The notes below the pieces were generated by a model. That model searched no databases. It saw only the letters and a program-made list of their open reading frames with translations, and was not told the origin of the DNA. Source: Campylorhamphus procurvoides (Eukaryota; Chordata; Aves; Passeriformes; Dendrocolaptidae). Taken from it: DNA of 64,000 nt. Positions 23,441 through 35,300 of the stretch are shown here, in pieces; within the stretch, counting starts at the first letter, position 1; the number at the start of each line of letters is the position of its first letter. The translations under genes were made by a program, and so were the position numbers. The stretch spans positions 67,291-131,290 of the forward strand of contig WBMV01007804.1 of the NCBI GenBank assembly GCA_013396655.1, given 5' to 3'.

Positions 23441-24620
23441 CCTCCCTCTGTGACTACTTACTCCTGAGGCAACCCGTGATGTGACTTGCAGACTGAGCTC
23501 CCTGAGCCTTGGACTTGCTGCCACATCAGCCCTGGCACGGCACTGCCACGTGATCTCTTGGCACTTGGGATTGTGCTGCTTCGGGTTGGGGCTCTGTTTG
23601 GCAGTGAAGCTCAATCAGTGCAGCCGAGCGCAACTAAAGCGATGACAGGCGGGTTCCCCTTGCTCAAAGCCTCCTCCACCGATGAGCTCCTGAGTGGGAG
23701 CTGCCATCCGCTTCCCCTCTGCGTGGCAGGAGGTCAGCACTAGAACTTCTGCAGTTTCTTAAGTGGCTGCCACACCAAAATAACCTGGAGAAAGGAGACA
23801 GCTGAGCATGCCTCCTGCTGCGTGTGTCCTTGCCTGTCTTGAGCTGCAGAGTCTCCCGTTCCTGTTTGACGCGGTTCGTAACACACGGGTGCTGATGTGC
23901 AGCCACCCAGGCACATCCCATCAGGGACACCATGTCCTGCTCTGGGAATGTGGGTGGATGGATGGATGGTGGTGCTATGCAGGGCAGGGCTCAGAGGGGG
24001 CAGTTCTCCCCACTGGAGCTGCTCCTGGGGCCACTTGCAGGGGACTCTTGTACCCACCTCCGAGTGCCCACCACTGCCAGCCCACCACAGCCAGCCAGCC
24101 TTGGGTCACGCTGGAAGGACCAACTTCAGCAGCAACAACCAACATTTCCTTGCTGGTAACCTGCTTTTGAGTTTCCATGCTACCACAGCCCTTGCAGAAC
24201 AGGTTTCCAGGACAGCCAGTTGCCAGGCTGGTGGTTGACATGACACCACAGCCCACGCTGTGGTTTCTGGAGAGGCACTGGTGTGTGCTGCTGATGCTGT
24301 GCTCTGCCAGCATGTGCCAGTGGGCTGGATGGCATCCAGCAGCTGTGGCTTGCCTCTCCACAACAGCCCTTCTTGGGCATTTTCAAGGGCTCTTTTCCTC
24401 ATCTGCTGGCATCTCTGGCAGCTGCCATACAACAACTGAGCAGCATGGGCAAGGCGTGATGGCAAAGGCTGTCACAGACACTGGAGCTCAGTTTGCAAAA
24501 GCCATGGAAGACTATTTTTATGGGAGTGCTGAAGTCTTTTATGGTGGGATTCATCTCTCCTGACTCTCTATTGTCAAAGGCTGATCTTGCAGTGGAGCCT
24601 ACTTTCAGAGCCATATCTGG
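23440..24620. other. GC-richer intergenic block with many overlapping open frames
   Basis: The base composition is visibly richer in G+C than the flanks, so stops are rare in several frames of both strands (open frames up to 128 codons at 24177-24563 on + and 23975-24361 on -). It includes a short GGAT repeat at about 23951-23970. None of the translations resembles a protein I know. It could be an old repeat, an untranslated exon or a regulatory block; no coding claim is made. Confidence 0.45.
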
Positions 24621-27600
24621 AGCTCATTTCATCTCATACCTAAAGTAAGTATTTAAAACAGACGAGACAACCTATGCCTCTGGAAATGCTTCTTTTCTCT
24701 CCTCTGACTACAAAGATAAACAGATCTAGTGGCTCATCTGAAAGTGTCTGCACTGAATCCATGCAGTGCTTCTTTGTAAGAGGATCTTACCATCTGTGTG
24801 TGATGATCACAAGAAGGGTCATTCTCTCTCTAGATAAACTTCTTTGCATTCAAATTTAAAATACACTTATCAAAGTGCTGATGGGATTCTTGTGGGTGTC
24901 GCATTTCAAGAACTGCATTTGGTAGCCTGCTCTGCTGAGAGACAATGGGCTTGCACTGTCCTTTCCAACAGACTTCTGTTCTTCTACCTGGCTGAAGACT
25001 GACAGCAAGAAGAGGGAACCCATTGCTAATATTCATATATTTTTTTCCTCCAAATTTTGCAATATCCAAATTTCATAATAGTGAAAAGCAGTCCAAATGC
25101 AGGTTGTAATATATGTAAATTTGAAATTGTTAAATGAAGCAAAATATGCTTTGTTCTTATGATATTCTTCTGAATGAATCTAAGCATTTTAAAGATTTTT
25201 AAATAATTAAAATAATTAAGGCATAAAGAGTCAGGCAAATATAACTCTTCTTCACCTACTTAAAAGTATGTGAATGAGAATCAGTTTATTGAAGAATAGT
25301 TTTGATGGATTTCCTATATTCTGAATGCTTTTAAGAGAAAGTGAGTTTCAATATGTACATTATTCCTGTGTGTTAAAACTAAATTAACTAAAGAAGAAGT
25401 TAGCATTTAAAGACTAATGCAGGAAGATTGCATTGAAACCTCTATACATAAAAAAACCCCCACATTTTTCTGTGTTGCAAATATTCTTACTAAATGGTAG
25501 AAATAAGCTGTGTTTTGGTTTGCCTCTGAGTATCTGGTGACAGGATAGTCCTGCTGCCAAAATGGAAAAATTGAAACTCTAAGACTCATAACAAATCAAT
25601 AAATATATAATGTTCACAGTAAAATGTGTAAAATTCTATCAACCAAAATCCAATAACAAGTGTGATATATGACAGATAAAACAATTGTCTGCAGTTAACC
25701 TCCAGGCTTCAGGGGACAGTGAGAGCTTGCATATTTATGGACTTAGCAACTTTATAATTTCTTTTAGCTTTCATGACTAAATATTGTATTTCCATATATT
25801 TCATTGAGATACTTTAGTCTTTAGCAAATCTCTTAATGTATTTTTTATAGACAAAAAGCTAATCAAGGCTTTTCATACAAACTTTGTTGAGAGTTATATT
25901 TTAGTAGTTTACCTTTTGCTGGAAAGAAAGGGGATGGTGAGACAAGGCTTTTTCCTTCCGGTGTTCCTGATGTTATTGGAATAACAAAACCTTTTCTCTT
26001 TATATAATAATCATTAGAAAGATCCTTTAATTATTTCATAATTCAAGTTTCTGAAAGTGAACATGCAATCAGGTGACCAAAAACTATTTGTTGAGACCTA
26101 ATAATGCCTGGGATGACTTCTGGGTCAGAATGTTTCCTAGCTCTGGAGAGTTCTGCTCTAGAGAAGATGCAGATTGGGTGGGTTTGCACCCTCTGTGGCT
26201 TGTTAGACACGTGAGCAGATTTTCTACTTGTGGTTGGTTAGGATGTGAGGGCTGGGCTTGCTCTGGGTATTACACTCACTCTTTTTGCTTGGTGAGTCTG
26301 TAGCCGGCTTGGAGGGATAACTGAGCCATGCCACATCTCCTGCTGGCACCTGCAGGAACTGCTGGTGATTGTGTCCAATAATCCTGATTTGTAAGAGGCA
26401 AGGGGTCTGACATGAAGCTGTGATTTCCTGAAGGCATCTGCTTCTCTTTGGGTCTCCTCAAGGAGACTTTTTGCACCTCTGCACTGGGGTTGTGACACAA
26501 GGGGCCCATACCAAAAAGTGGCACATGCCAATAAGCAATTCATGCCCTTTCAGGAGCTAAGTCATCCCTTAGTATCTCTGCTGACCCTCATCAAAGGCAG
26601 CAAGCAGTGAAAGTTACTGAGGCTGTAGGTAAGACACTGGGAGAAACTGAGCCTGCGCTCTCAGGGCTCGTGTGTGTGAGCTGAGCCACTCCATGGCTGT
26701 TGGGTGGATGGTAGGGAGTTCCCTTTGGCAAGGTGCTTTATGCAGCTTTAATGTTTAGACTTTAGAGGGGAAAAAAAAAAGTGAAGAATACAAGTTGTTC
26801 CACCTGGGAGAGGCTGGCACGACTGGCATGTTGGCAGGTAGGCTGCCAAAGCAGTGACAAGGCAAGAAACCTGCCTTCTTCTGCAAAGCTTTTGTATCAA
26901 TGACTGTGGGAAAGTTTTGCAATCGCCATAAGAAGGAAATCCAAGGTTTAAAAACCATGTGGTGAAGTGCTCCACTTCTTGGAGTAGGCAGAGCTTTTGC
27001 CGTGACGTTGTGCTGGCTCCAAGCCTGGAAGCCCCAAGGCACAGGAAACAAACAGCCTGACACCGCTCTGACACAAAGTAAGCTCTCTCTCTGCCTCTCG
27101 CTGTCTCTCCACACTCTCCCTTCCTCCTTCTCTCTTGAGTAAGTTTGTTTGTTTAGTTTTTAAGTGCTAGTGCAGGCTTTTTGCACGTCTCATTGTCACT
27201 AAACTTGAAAAAGATTATGTAAAGTGCAAAGGTACAATTCTGCAAATTCAATATTTTATTTCAAAGGATAAGCACTCTGGAGAGTGGGATGTTTTATCCC
27301 TCTGTACAAAAACTATTTGTTACCATTAATTCACAAATTGAATCTTTTATTATTTTTCTTGCTTCATTTAATTTTAAATACCCCTGGTGTCAATGATTCA
27401 CTGGTTTGCCAAAGTTCAGATTTTCACAGAGTGGTTATGTCATATTAGAGAGTGGTTATTACCACAGAGTGGTTATTGCTTGATTAGACATAAGAGAACT
27501 GTTTCCACAACTTAACATCTTCAGTAAATTTAATGTAGATTAATAGGCTGTCAACATAAATTAAATTTTATATTTTAAATTAAATATTGTTGACAGAAAA

Positions 27601-27652
27601 CCATGTCACTGATTAGATACTATTTATTTAACAGAGTCAGATGTTTCCCAAA
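24621..27652. other. Intergenic DNA upstream of the gene 2 promoter candidate
   Basis: About 3 kb of AT-rich sequence with no recognisable gene or transposable element. The open frames around 26750-27114 on the minus strand are not supported by any family resemblance. Confidence 0.55.
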
Positions 27653-27665
27653 GTTAATCATCAAC
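27653..27665 (+). promoter_or_regulatory. HNF1-type binding site, candidate promoter element of gene 2
   Basis: GTTAATCATCAAC matches the HNF1 palindrome GTTAATNATTAAC at all fixed positions except one. Human SLCO1B1 and SLCO1B3 promoters are known to depend on HNF1-alpha. The site is 1.6 kb before the first coding exon of gene 2 and 74 bp before a consensus donor. I see no clear TATA box. Promoter function is inference. Confidence 0.5.
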
Positions 27666-27689
27666 AAAATACAAATCAATAGAGAATGT

Positions 27690-27739
27690 ATTTGATTTAG
27701 AAAACTTTGTCTTTCAACTCCAGTCCTGTAAAGATTGAG
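27690..27739 (+). other. Candidate untranslated first exon of gene 2
   Basis: A perfect donor, GAG|GTAAGT, at 27740 follows the HNF1-like site. An untranslated leader exon ending at 27739 would splice to the acceptor TTTTTCAAACAG at 29237, just ahead of the start-codon exon. The 5' boundary is a guess because no initiator can be pinned down. Confidence 0.4.
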
Positions 27740-29237
27740 GTAAGTCTGAATTCACCATACTTTGACTACCTATAACTTATTCTTTAATGTTTTTTTGATT
27801 TATTAGCTGCTGAGGATGGTCTAAGGAAGGCTAGGTCCCTTTGGCTTTTCATAGTCCCTTTTGGTAGATCTTACAAGAGTAGAATTTGGAACTAAAATCA
27901 ACAAAAGTTAAGTTAGAGTTCTTCTGCAGCTTTATATCTCTTTATTAGACATTAGTGCCTATTTTCAGTCATTAGGGGTAACTTTTAGGGAGCTGTTGGC
28001 TTGCTGAGAGAGTGTTGTCCTTTCTGGGCATGGGTGGACGTTTCTCAGGGAATCCAGGTTGTCCCAGGGCATCTTGCTTTGGAGAACTGAACCCTCCAGA
28101 GGAACTGAGCAAGGTTTGTGGGTTAGCCTGGGACCCTGCCATATCCCTATCACCCTGGCATCCAAAATCCCTCACAACACTCAAATGGGCTCCACTATGG
28201 GTCAGCAGGTCTCTGTGGCCTGCAGAAGGAAAACTTTGAAAAGTTCCCAAGGGAATTAAGCAGAGTGGCATATCTAAGATTCCGGTGTCTTGGGGGAAAA
28301 AACTTACAGGTCAATTTCTTATATGTCCCTCTATACTCCTCTAATATTTGTGCCAATCAGAGCTAAGTAATAGATTTTGGTATATTCCACCAGTTTTCCA
28401 ACAGAGGAATTTGGCAATAGTTCTTTTTGACTTGTTATTGTTCCAGATATTAGCTGGTTTCCCCTGATGAGCTTAATCTTCATTAACCAACATCACTAAG
28501 ATGACTCTTTATATCAGAGCCAGTTTTTAAACTGAAAACTTTAGCAGTCTCCTTAAAATAACTACATTTAGCATGTCTCCTGTAGGAATTTGTGAAGGCT
28601 TGTGGACCTAAAGACAGTAATTATTTGTTTCTTTTAATCAGTGCTCTCCTTTTCCTTAATATATTTTTACCTACTGTTTGGCTTACCCTGTTTTCTCCTC
28701 TGTCATCATTTATGGTCTGATTCTACATTTATCCAATAAATAATGTTACTCATTAGAATGTTGATATAATGGTAGTGCTCACTAAGAAAGTCCTTATAAA
28801 TACAATATCAGAAACCTGCTGTAGGTTTAGGCCATTTAGTCTGGGAAAATAACTAAGAGTGGATATCTCAAAGAGAATGTAAGAACTGGTTCAAATGTGA
28901 TGAAGATGTTTCTCTGACAAAATCTCCTAAGCCTCCAGCTGCCCAGGGCCTTTCCTTCTCCATAAAGACTTCTGAAAACTGTCAGCAAATTGCCTCTAAA
29001 GTTTCCATCTATGCAAGAAGGTTCTGAAGTCTTTTAGAAAGCAGATTGTACAAATCAGGTGCACCAGTCCTTAACTTGTGGCAATGACACTTCGAACACT
29101 CTGTAATGTCCTCCTGAGAAAAAGTGAAAATGTGTAGACATCTCAGGTAGTGTCTCACCACTGATTGCGTCTGAAAAACATGGGAACCTTTATTCTAATG
29201 CAAATAATAGTTAAACACGGTGATATTTTTCAAACAG

Positions 29238-29272
29238 AGAGACCTACATATCAGACCTGGAGGACGAAAATC
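29238..29272 (+). other. Gene 2 5' untranslated end of the start exon
   Basis: Lies between the acceptor TTTTTCAAACAG and the ATG. An in-frame upstream ATG exists at 29165, but it is before this acceptor and would be intronic. Confidence 0.5.
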
Positions 29273-29383
29273 ATGGACAGGCCAATCACTGCTGGCCAAC
29301 TTAAAGAAAAGTCACTCTTCCAGGACAGCGATGGCAGTGCGGTCTCTGCCAAAACCATGTGCCATAACTGTTCAAAGCTAAAG
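29273..29383 (+). CDS. Gene 2 exon: start codon and cytoplasmic N-terminus
   Basis: ATG in AAAATCATGG context, with G at +4. It encodes 37 residues from MDRPITAG to CHNCSKLK, then donor GTATGG in phase 0. SLCO1 genes commonly have such an exon ending in C-x-x-LK immediately before the TM1 exon, which supports this start. It adds exactly the codons needed to keep the full coding sequence in frame. Confidence 0.85.
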
Positions 29384-32300
29384 GTATGGAGAGGAGCCCT
29401 CATCACGTATTTGCTTTGGAATACTGCATTGCAATTTGAAGGTCTACCAAAATTCAGTTGGTTCTGTATGACATATTGTTTGACACTGCATGTGTTGGAA
29501 ACAAAGCCCTGGGCTGCATCCAAAGCAGCGTGGGCAGCAGCTGAGGGAGAGGATTCTGCCCCTTGGACTGCTCTGGTGAGACCCCACCTGCAGTGCTGCT
29601 GCAGCCGGCTCTGGGGTCTCCAGCACAGGAAGGACCTGTTGGAGGGAGTCCAGAGGAGGCCACTAAGATGATTAGAGGGATGGAGCACCTCTGCTATGAG
29701 GGAAGGTTGAGAGAGCTGGGTTGCTCAGCTTGGAAAAGAGAAGGCCCCGGGGTGACCTAGTTGTGGCCTTCCAGTACATGAAGGGAACCTGCAAGAAAGG
29801 TGGAGAAACACTTCATGAAAGCACGTAGTGGGGGAGAATGGCTTCACATTGACAGAGAGTAGGTTTAGATTAGATATTGTGAAGAAATCCTTTACTGTGA
29901 GGACAGTGAGACACTGGAACAGGTTGCCCAGAGAAGCTGTGGATGCCTCATCTCTGGAAGTGTTTGAGGGCAAGTGGGATGGGGCTCTGAACAAGCTGGT
30001 CTAGTGGAAGGTGTCCCTGCCCATGGTAGAGGGGTTGGAATGAGATGGTCTTTAAGGTCTCTTCCAACCCAAACCATTCTATGATTCTATGGTTGTGATT
30101 CCAAGAACACTCAAGTCAATAAATATCCTCATAAGTGAAAAATTTGGGCCATATTTTGCTAACAAATCATTTAGAGGTGCGCTATAGTCACAGTGGTAGT
30201 TGCCATTACACCTTTTTATTCATGTTTTTTAGAACAGGAGGTGTAATAAGACATATCATGAGAATAAGTACCAGTAATTAACAATATTATGCTACAAATT
30301 TTCCCTAATAAGGAAACAGCTAAAACAGTATGCTGTAGACATTTAGAGGGTACGTGCAATCAATACCAATTTTCCTTTTATTTGCAGTAGCAGAGGTTTT
30401 GAAGGCCACTCTAAAAAAGAAAGTAAAATCTTCTGTTCTAATGAAAACACACAGAGAATTAGAAACCAAAGCACATGATTTCTGAATTTCTTGAGTGGGT
30501 TGCTCAAGCATCCAGCCATGAAGAAAAATTGTTTCTTTGCAAACTCAATCATTTTCTCTCTTCAGATATTTCTTGGAGCTCTAGCTTTTTCCTTTTTTGC
30601 CAAAGGATTTTCTGGAAGCTACATGAAGAGCATGTCCAGTCAAATTGAAAGGAGATTTGAAATCTCATCATCAATTGTCGGAATTATCGATGGCAGCTTT
30701 GAGATAGGTATGTCTACTTGTTTTGAAAGTGGGTAAATACTGCTTATTAGTACATTTTCACCCCCCAAATAAATCTCTTTTTGTACTGGTTCTCTCTCCT
30801 GTTGATGCAGGTAACTTAATGGTAATGGTGTTGGTGAGCTATCTTGGACCAAGGGTTCATCGACCGAAAATAATCGCTGTTGGGTGTCTCATCATGTCCT
30901 TAGGAGCGTTTTTGTCAGTGATGCCTCAGTTCCTAATGGGACGGTAAATATGGAGAGTTTTTACATCGTTGCATTAATTGAACTTGGTCATATGAAGTGT
31001 TTTTTAACCATAAACCTGAGTTAAAAGCTTGACAATGGTAGTTTCTTTCAGGTAACAGGAAGGTTTTAATGGGTGATTTTTTAGTATTGACTTTCTGATT
31101 TCCTCTCTGAAAGCTTACCTCTTCCTCCAGGTAAGCAAGAGAGAAGCCTCAGGCTTCTAGAGAACTTATACACAATTAGGGATAAAGTGGGTGGAATTTT
31201 TGATCTGGGATGGATATATATGTATATATATACACATTTTTTTTTAGATGTTTTCCTTTTATTTTCCTGCTTAAATGAACCGTAATGAGACCTTGATGGA
31301 AAAGATTTCTTTCTCCTTGATGGCTACTCATGATAAGCTCTTTAAAATTATGAAGATTTGTATCTATCTCCACTGACTCAGGGAAAGTTAAATGTCTAAA
31401 TATCCCTTTGCATCTAAGCTTTAGTGCTTACATAGTTGTCAGAGGCAGGTCATACCTTTCCGATCCCTTGGCATTCTTACTGAGTCATAGCTGAAAATAA
31501 AATCCCTCTGTCCCTCAAAAATCAAAATTGATTTGTGCATCGTCTTTAGTTCCAAAACAAATACCTGTGTTATGAAGGATATGGAAAAAATTGCATCTGG
31601 GGACCATGATATGGAAAGTGGCTACAGTCACTGTGTGGGAACTTGCACTGCAGGGGACAGCAAAGGCCAGAAGCAGAGCTATGGATATCTCTGATTTAGC
31701 CCAAACTCAAAGCCAGGTTCAGAACACCATCCATTCTCCAAACACCAAGCAAAACCCAGTGGCTATGGAGACCTCACTGTCACCCATCACAATACTAAAG
31801 TTGATGGCACAGTCAGAGGGAATATCTGCTCTCCATTTATCCCAATGTAGCATAAATACATTCCAGCTGGCCTCAATTTACTTGGCAGATTGGTTGTTGT
31901 TGTAGCTGGCTGCTTAATTGCAGACAAATTGGCATGTGTGTCCTGCAGCCTCTGTTAATCTCTTACAGACACAGACAGGTTACTACTAGATCTTTAGCTA
32001 TGTAATTTTGCTCTGGCAGAGAGATCTCCATGTCACACATCTGTCACATAAGGGAGAAAGAGGTGCCAGCATGGAAAACATCAGCACTGTTGTTTGCAGA
32101 CAGATGTGGTTGGACTCTGCCTCTGTCCTGCAGTCTAAAGAATCATCTCTTAATCCCTGGAAGCATATTTTTTGCTCTTTAGATCAAGGAAATATTGATG
32201 TTAGAATCATCAGGTCATTTGAAAAAGGTATGAAGACACCTATCTTTTTTTTAAAGCAAAGCACTGGAAATGGGCTGCCCCTTCTCTTTGCCTGCCAGTA

Positions 32301-35300
32301 ACGGGAATGAACATGTATGAACACAAAGCTCATGCACACTTCCTGCAAAGCAGATTCTTTCATGTGTCAGTTGTATTTTACACAGTTGTTTTCCAGTTAC
32401 AATTATGAAAGGATAACTGTTAGTGTGGACAACTCCACCACGAGTGTATCACCTTGCTCCCCAGCATCATCTCAGGGCCATCCAGTCACAGATGCTACAG
32501 AAACACCCAGTACAATGGAAAATGTTGGTAAGGAAAAGCTCTGATGCTGAAGTCCCTTCTTCTGCTTGAGCCCATTTTATAAACCCTCTTTCTTTTACTG
32601 GAAAGAAGTAAAACCCCTGTAGAAATTATGATATATACAAACCCACCTTATAATGATTGTTAAAGCCCGTGTTTTATGTAATTTTATGGTTGCAATAAAG
32701 TATTGTCAGAACTGTTTTCACAGAAATGTCAATGTTTACGGCCTGCAGGATGTGAGAAAACAACAAATTCCTATCTGTGGCTCTTTGTGTTGATGGGGAA
32801 CCTTTTACGTGGAATTGGGGAAGCACCAATCATGCCCCTGGGGGTTTCATATATTGATGATTTTTCTAAAGAAGAAAACTCAGCGTTTTACATAGGTAAT
32901 ATACAAATGAGTGATTTTAATGCTAAACATTCTTTTCTTTGCTACTTCTATAGCCAAGCAAATACTCACAAAAAAATTCTACCTGCTCTATTCTGGATAA
33001 TTTTGTGCTATACAGAGACAAAAAAAAAAAAAAAGCAATGCAAAAGAGATATGTTTGTTTTCTAAGGATATTTTCCAAGTGGCCCTTTTGCTTTCCCCAA
33101 GTGTCTTTTGCTACATGTGTGCCTGTTTTTATTGTGATGAAGAGAAGAATAATCAAATACTTGTTTCTCCAAAGTGTGAAGTCATATCTGCCTTATCTGG
33201 TATAGCATCTTCAGTGCCACAGCTTCAGAGGATAAAATATTTCCCAATCACTATTTCACAGAAAAGGAAAAGATCCTTAATGTGAGGATCTGTGATGTGA
33301 ACACAGTAATGTAAAAGTGTTTCAGAAGCTCTTGCCTGACTTTTTGAGTTTTACATACAGCACGCTTCCTGTTGAAAGCTTTTTAGTCACCAATTGCCAA
33401 GGGGAAAACAACACCTTGCCTGGGTGTTGTAACAAATCCCTTCTAACTGGGATTTGGTTGTTCTTGTTTTGGTGGCAGATAACCTATTGCCCAGGACAGA
33501 AAGACTTACGCCCAAGCTAATTAATTTGTTGGCAAACTGATTAAAAAGCATGGGGTGTTTGTGTGGCTGAGAGAGGTCAAAACTGTGGCCTGAAGTGAAC
33601 TTGGTGAAATTGAACTGATCATGTTGTAAAACAGTTTCAGGAAGAGCTCAGTATGTAGTCTACAGGATAAGGCCATGGCAAATGGCTTCTTTTGGGGATG
33701 AGGAAATCTGCATTTTGAAAGAAAATAGGGGGATAGCTGTCAAAAACAAACATTCCACTCAGCAGTTATCCAAAATATTTGTAATCTCCTCTGAGCTTCT
33801 GATTAAAGGTATTTTTAAAAGTTCAGCTGAATTTTTTTCTTGTCAGAGTCTGATCTGGGAAAGATTGAGACATATTGGGGATTACTGGGCTAGTGAGATT
33901 AAAAAATATAAAGTAGGCACAGAGAATACCATGGATTCAGCCAAAATGAAAATTGGGCTGTGCAAATGAAATAAAGTCTTTAATTTACAGAGTAATAAAA
34001 TATTTCATTTTTACATTCAAATAGCAATTTTCAGTCTCTTATTCCATTTTGGTGGACTGAACCTATTTGCAAAAAAAGTGAAGATTGAAAAAATCTTTTC
34101 CATAGAGCTGAAATTTCTTTTCTTGACTAACTTTAATTCTTTTCCATATCTTATTTTTTATCGGCTGAATGAATCAACTTAGGATCAGTGTTTTTGTGAA
34201 ATGCAATAAAATAAAATTGTCCCATAGTAAAATGCCCAGTCAAAATTGGCTGATGAATTTTGACCATTCACCTCATTACTTGACTCTGAACAAGAAGTTT
34301 CAGCTTCCTTTCTCTTCTTTTTCTTTTGCCCTTTGATGTTTTATTGAGTAAGAGCATAAATTATTTTGAGGTGGAGACAGCATTTGCTTCACGAAATGCA
34401 TTAGAATATTTTTGGTAGAGTTGTGGTGACATAATAGCACCAGAGTTGCCACATGGAGGAACAGAAAAGAAAAAAATTTGCATATTTGTCAAGCTTTAAG
34501 GATTTATTACAGAAGTTCTTGATGATAAGCTGAGCAATCACCATATTCAGAAGAGAGTTTGCAAAAGCGACTCTCTCAGGAGGAAAATCTCTGCAGTAGA
34601 ACAACACAGGAGGATTTACAGAGCACAGTACTGAATATGGGCAAGAAGTGACAAGCATTTGGTCAACAGTTCCTTCTTTTCTGATAGAATTAACCCTTCT
34701 TCAACTCACAGCTCCCAGGTGGCAGTTCCATGTTAGAATTCAGAAATCCAAATCAATTAACTTTTTTTTTTTTGAACCTGTTACCTCCTCACAACTAAAC
34801 TTCAATTGAATAAAGCAAGCATGGTGAGGACCCATGCTTGAATTATTATGAGGATATTTTAATTTTATGCTGATTGCCAGCAGTGGTCATCAAAACCAAA
34901 TAATGCTGTATTTACATTCCGAGTCAGCAAAATGCAGTGTGGCTTCCTAGGGTTCTGCTAGTCTTCATTGCTTGTTTGTTTGCTTCTAGGGGCATCCCAC
35001 CTTCTTCTGATCCTGTGTTATCTCCTTTCTAAGCAGAGACAGAGCAGAAAATGGAAGCCCCAGAGAGGCCACTAGCAAAACTGAAATCTGATTTTAAAGA
35101 GGGCACTACTTGATCACTAAATTTCTTGATTTATTTTTATTTATTTACAGCCACGTCAGTAGGTATTAACACAGCAGTTAACTGATTTGCTCATTCTGGT
35201 GCTGAATGAATTAACAAAGATTCTCTCTAATGAACCTTGATCACACATAGGGGTGCTTACACCTCCTTGTTGCCCATATTCTCAGGGACCTGCACCTAAT

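Noticed and set aside
26748..27114. An alternative leader exon for gene 2 ending at CACAAA|GTAAGC
   Set aside because: The donor is plausible, but no promoter motif supports it and the 27739 donor next to an HNF1-like site is better.
29165..29671. A 168-codon open frame as an extended N-terminal exon of gene 2
   Set aside because: It crosses a good acceptor on the left and a good donor at 29384, and its right part is CR1 repeat sequence.
34401..34658. Minus-strand 85-codon open frame inside a gene 2 intron as a retrocopy
   Set aside because: No parent protein was recognised and no poly-A tail or target-site duplication was seen.
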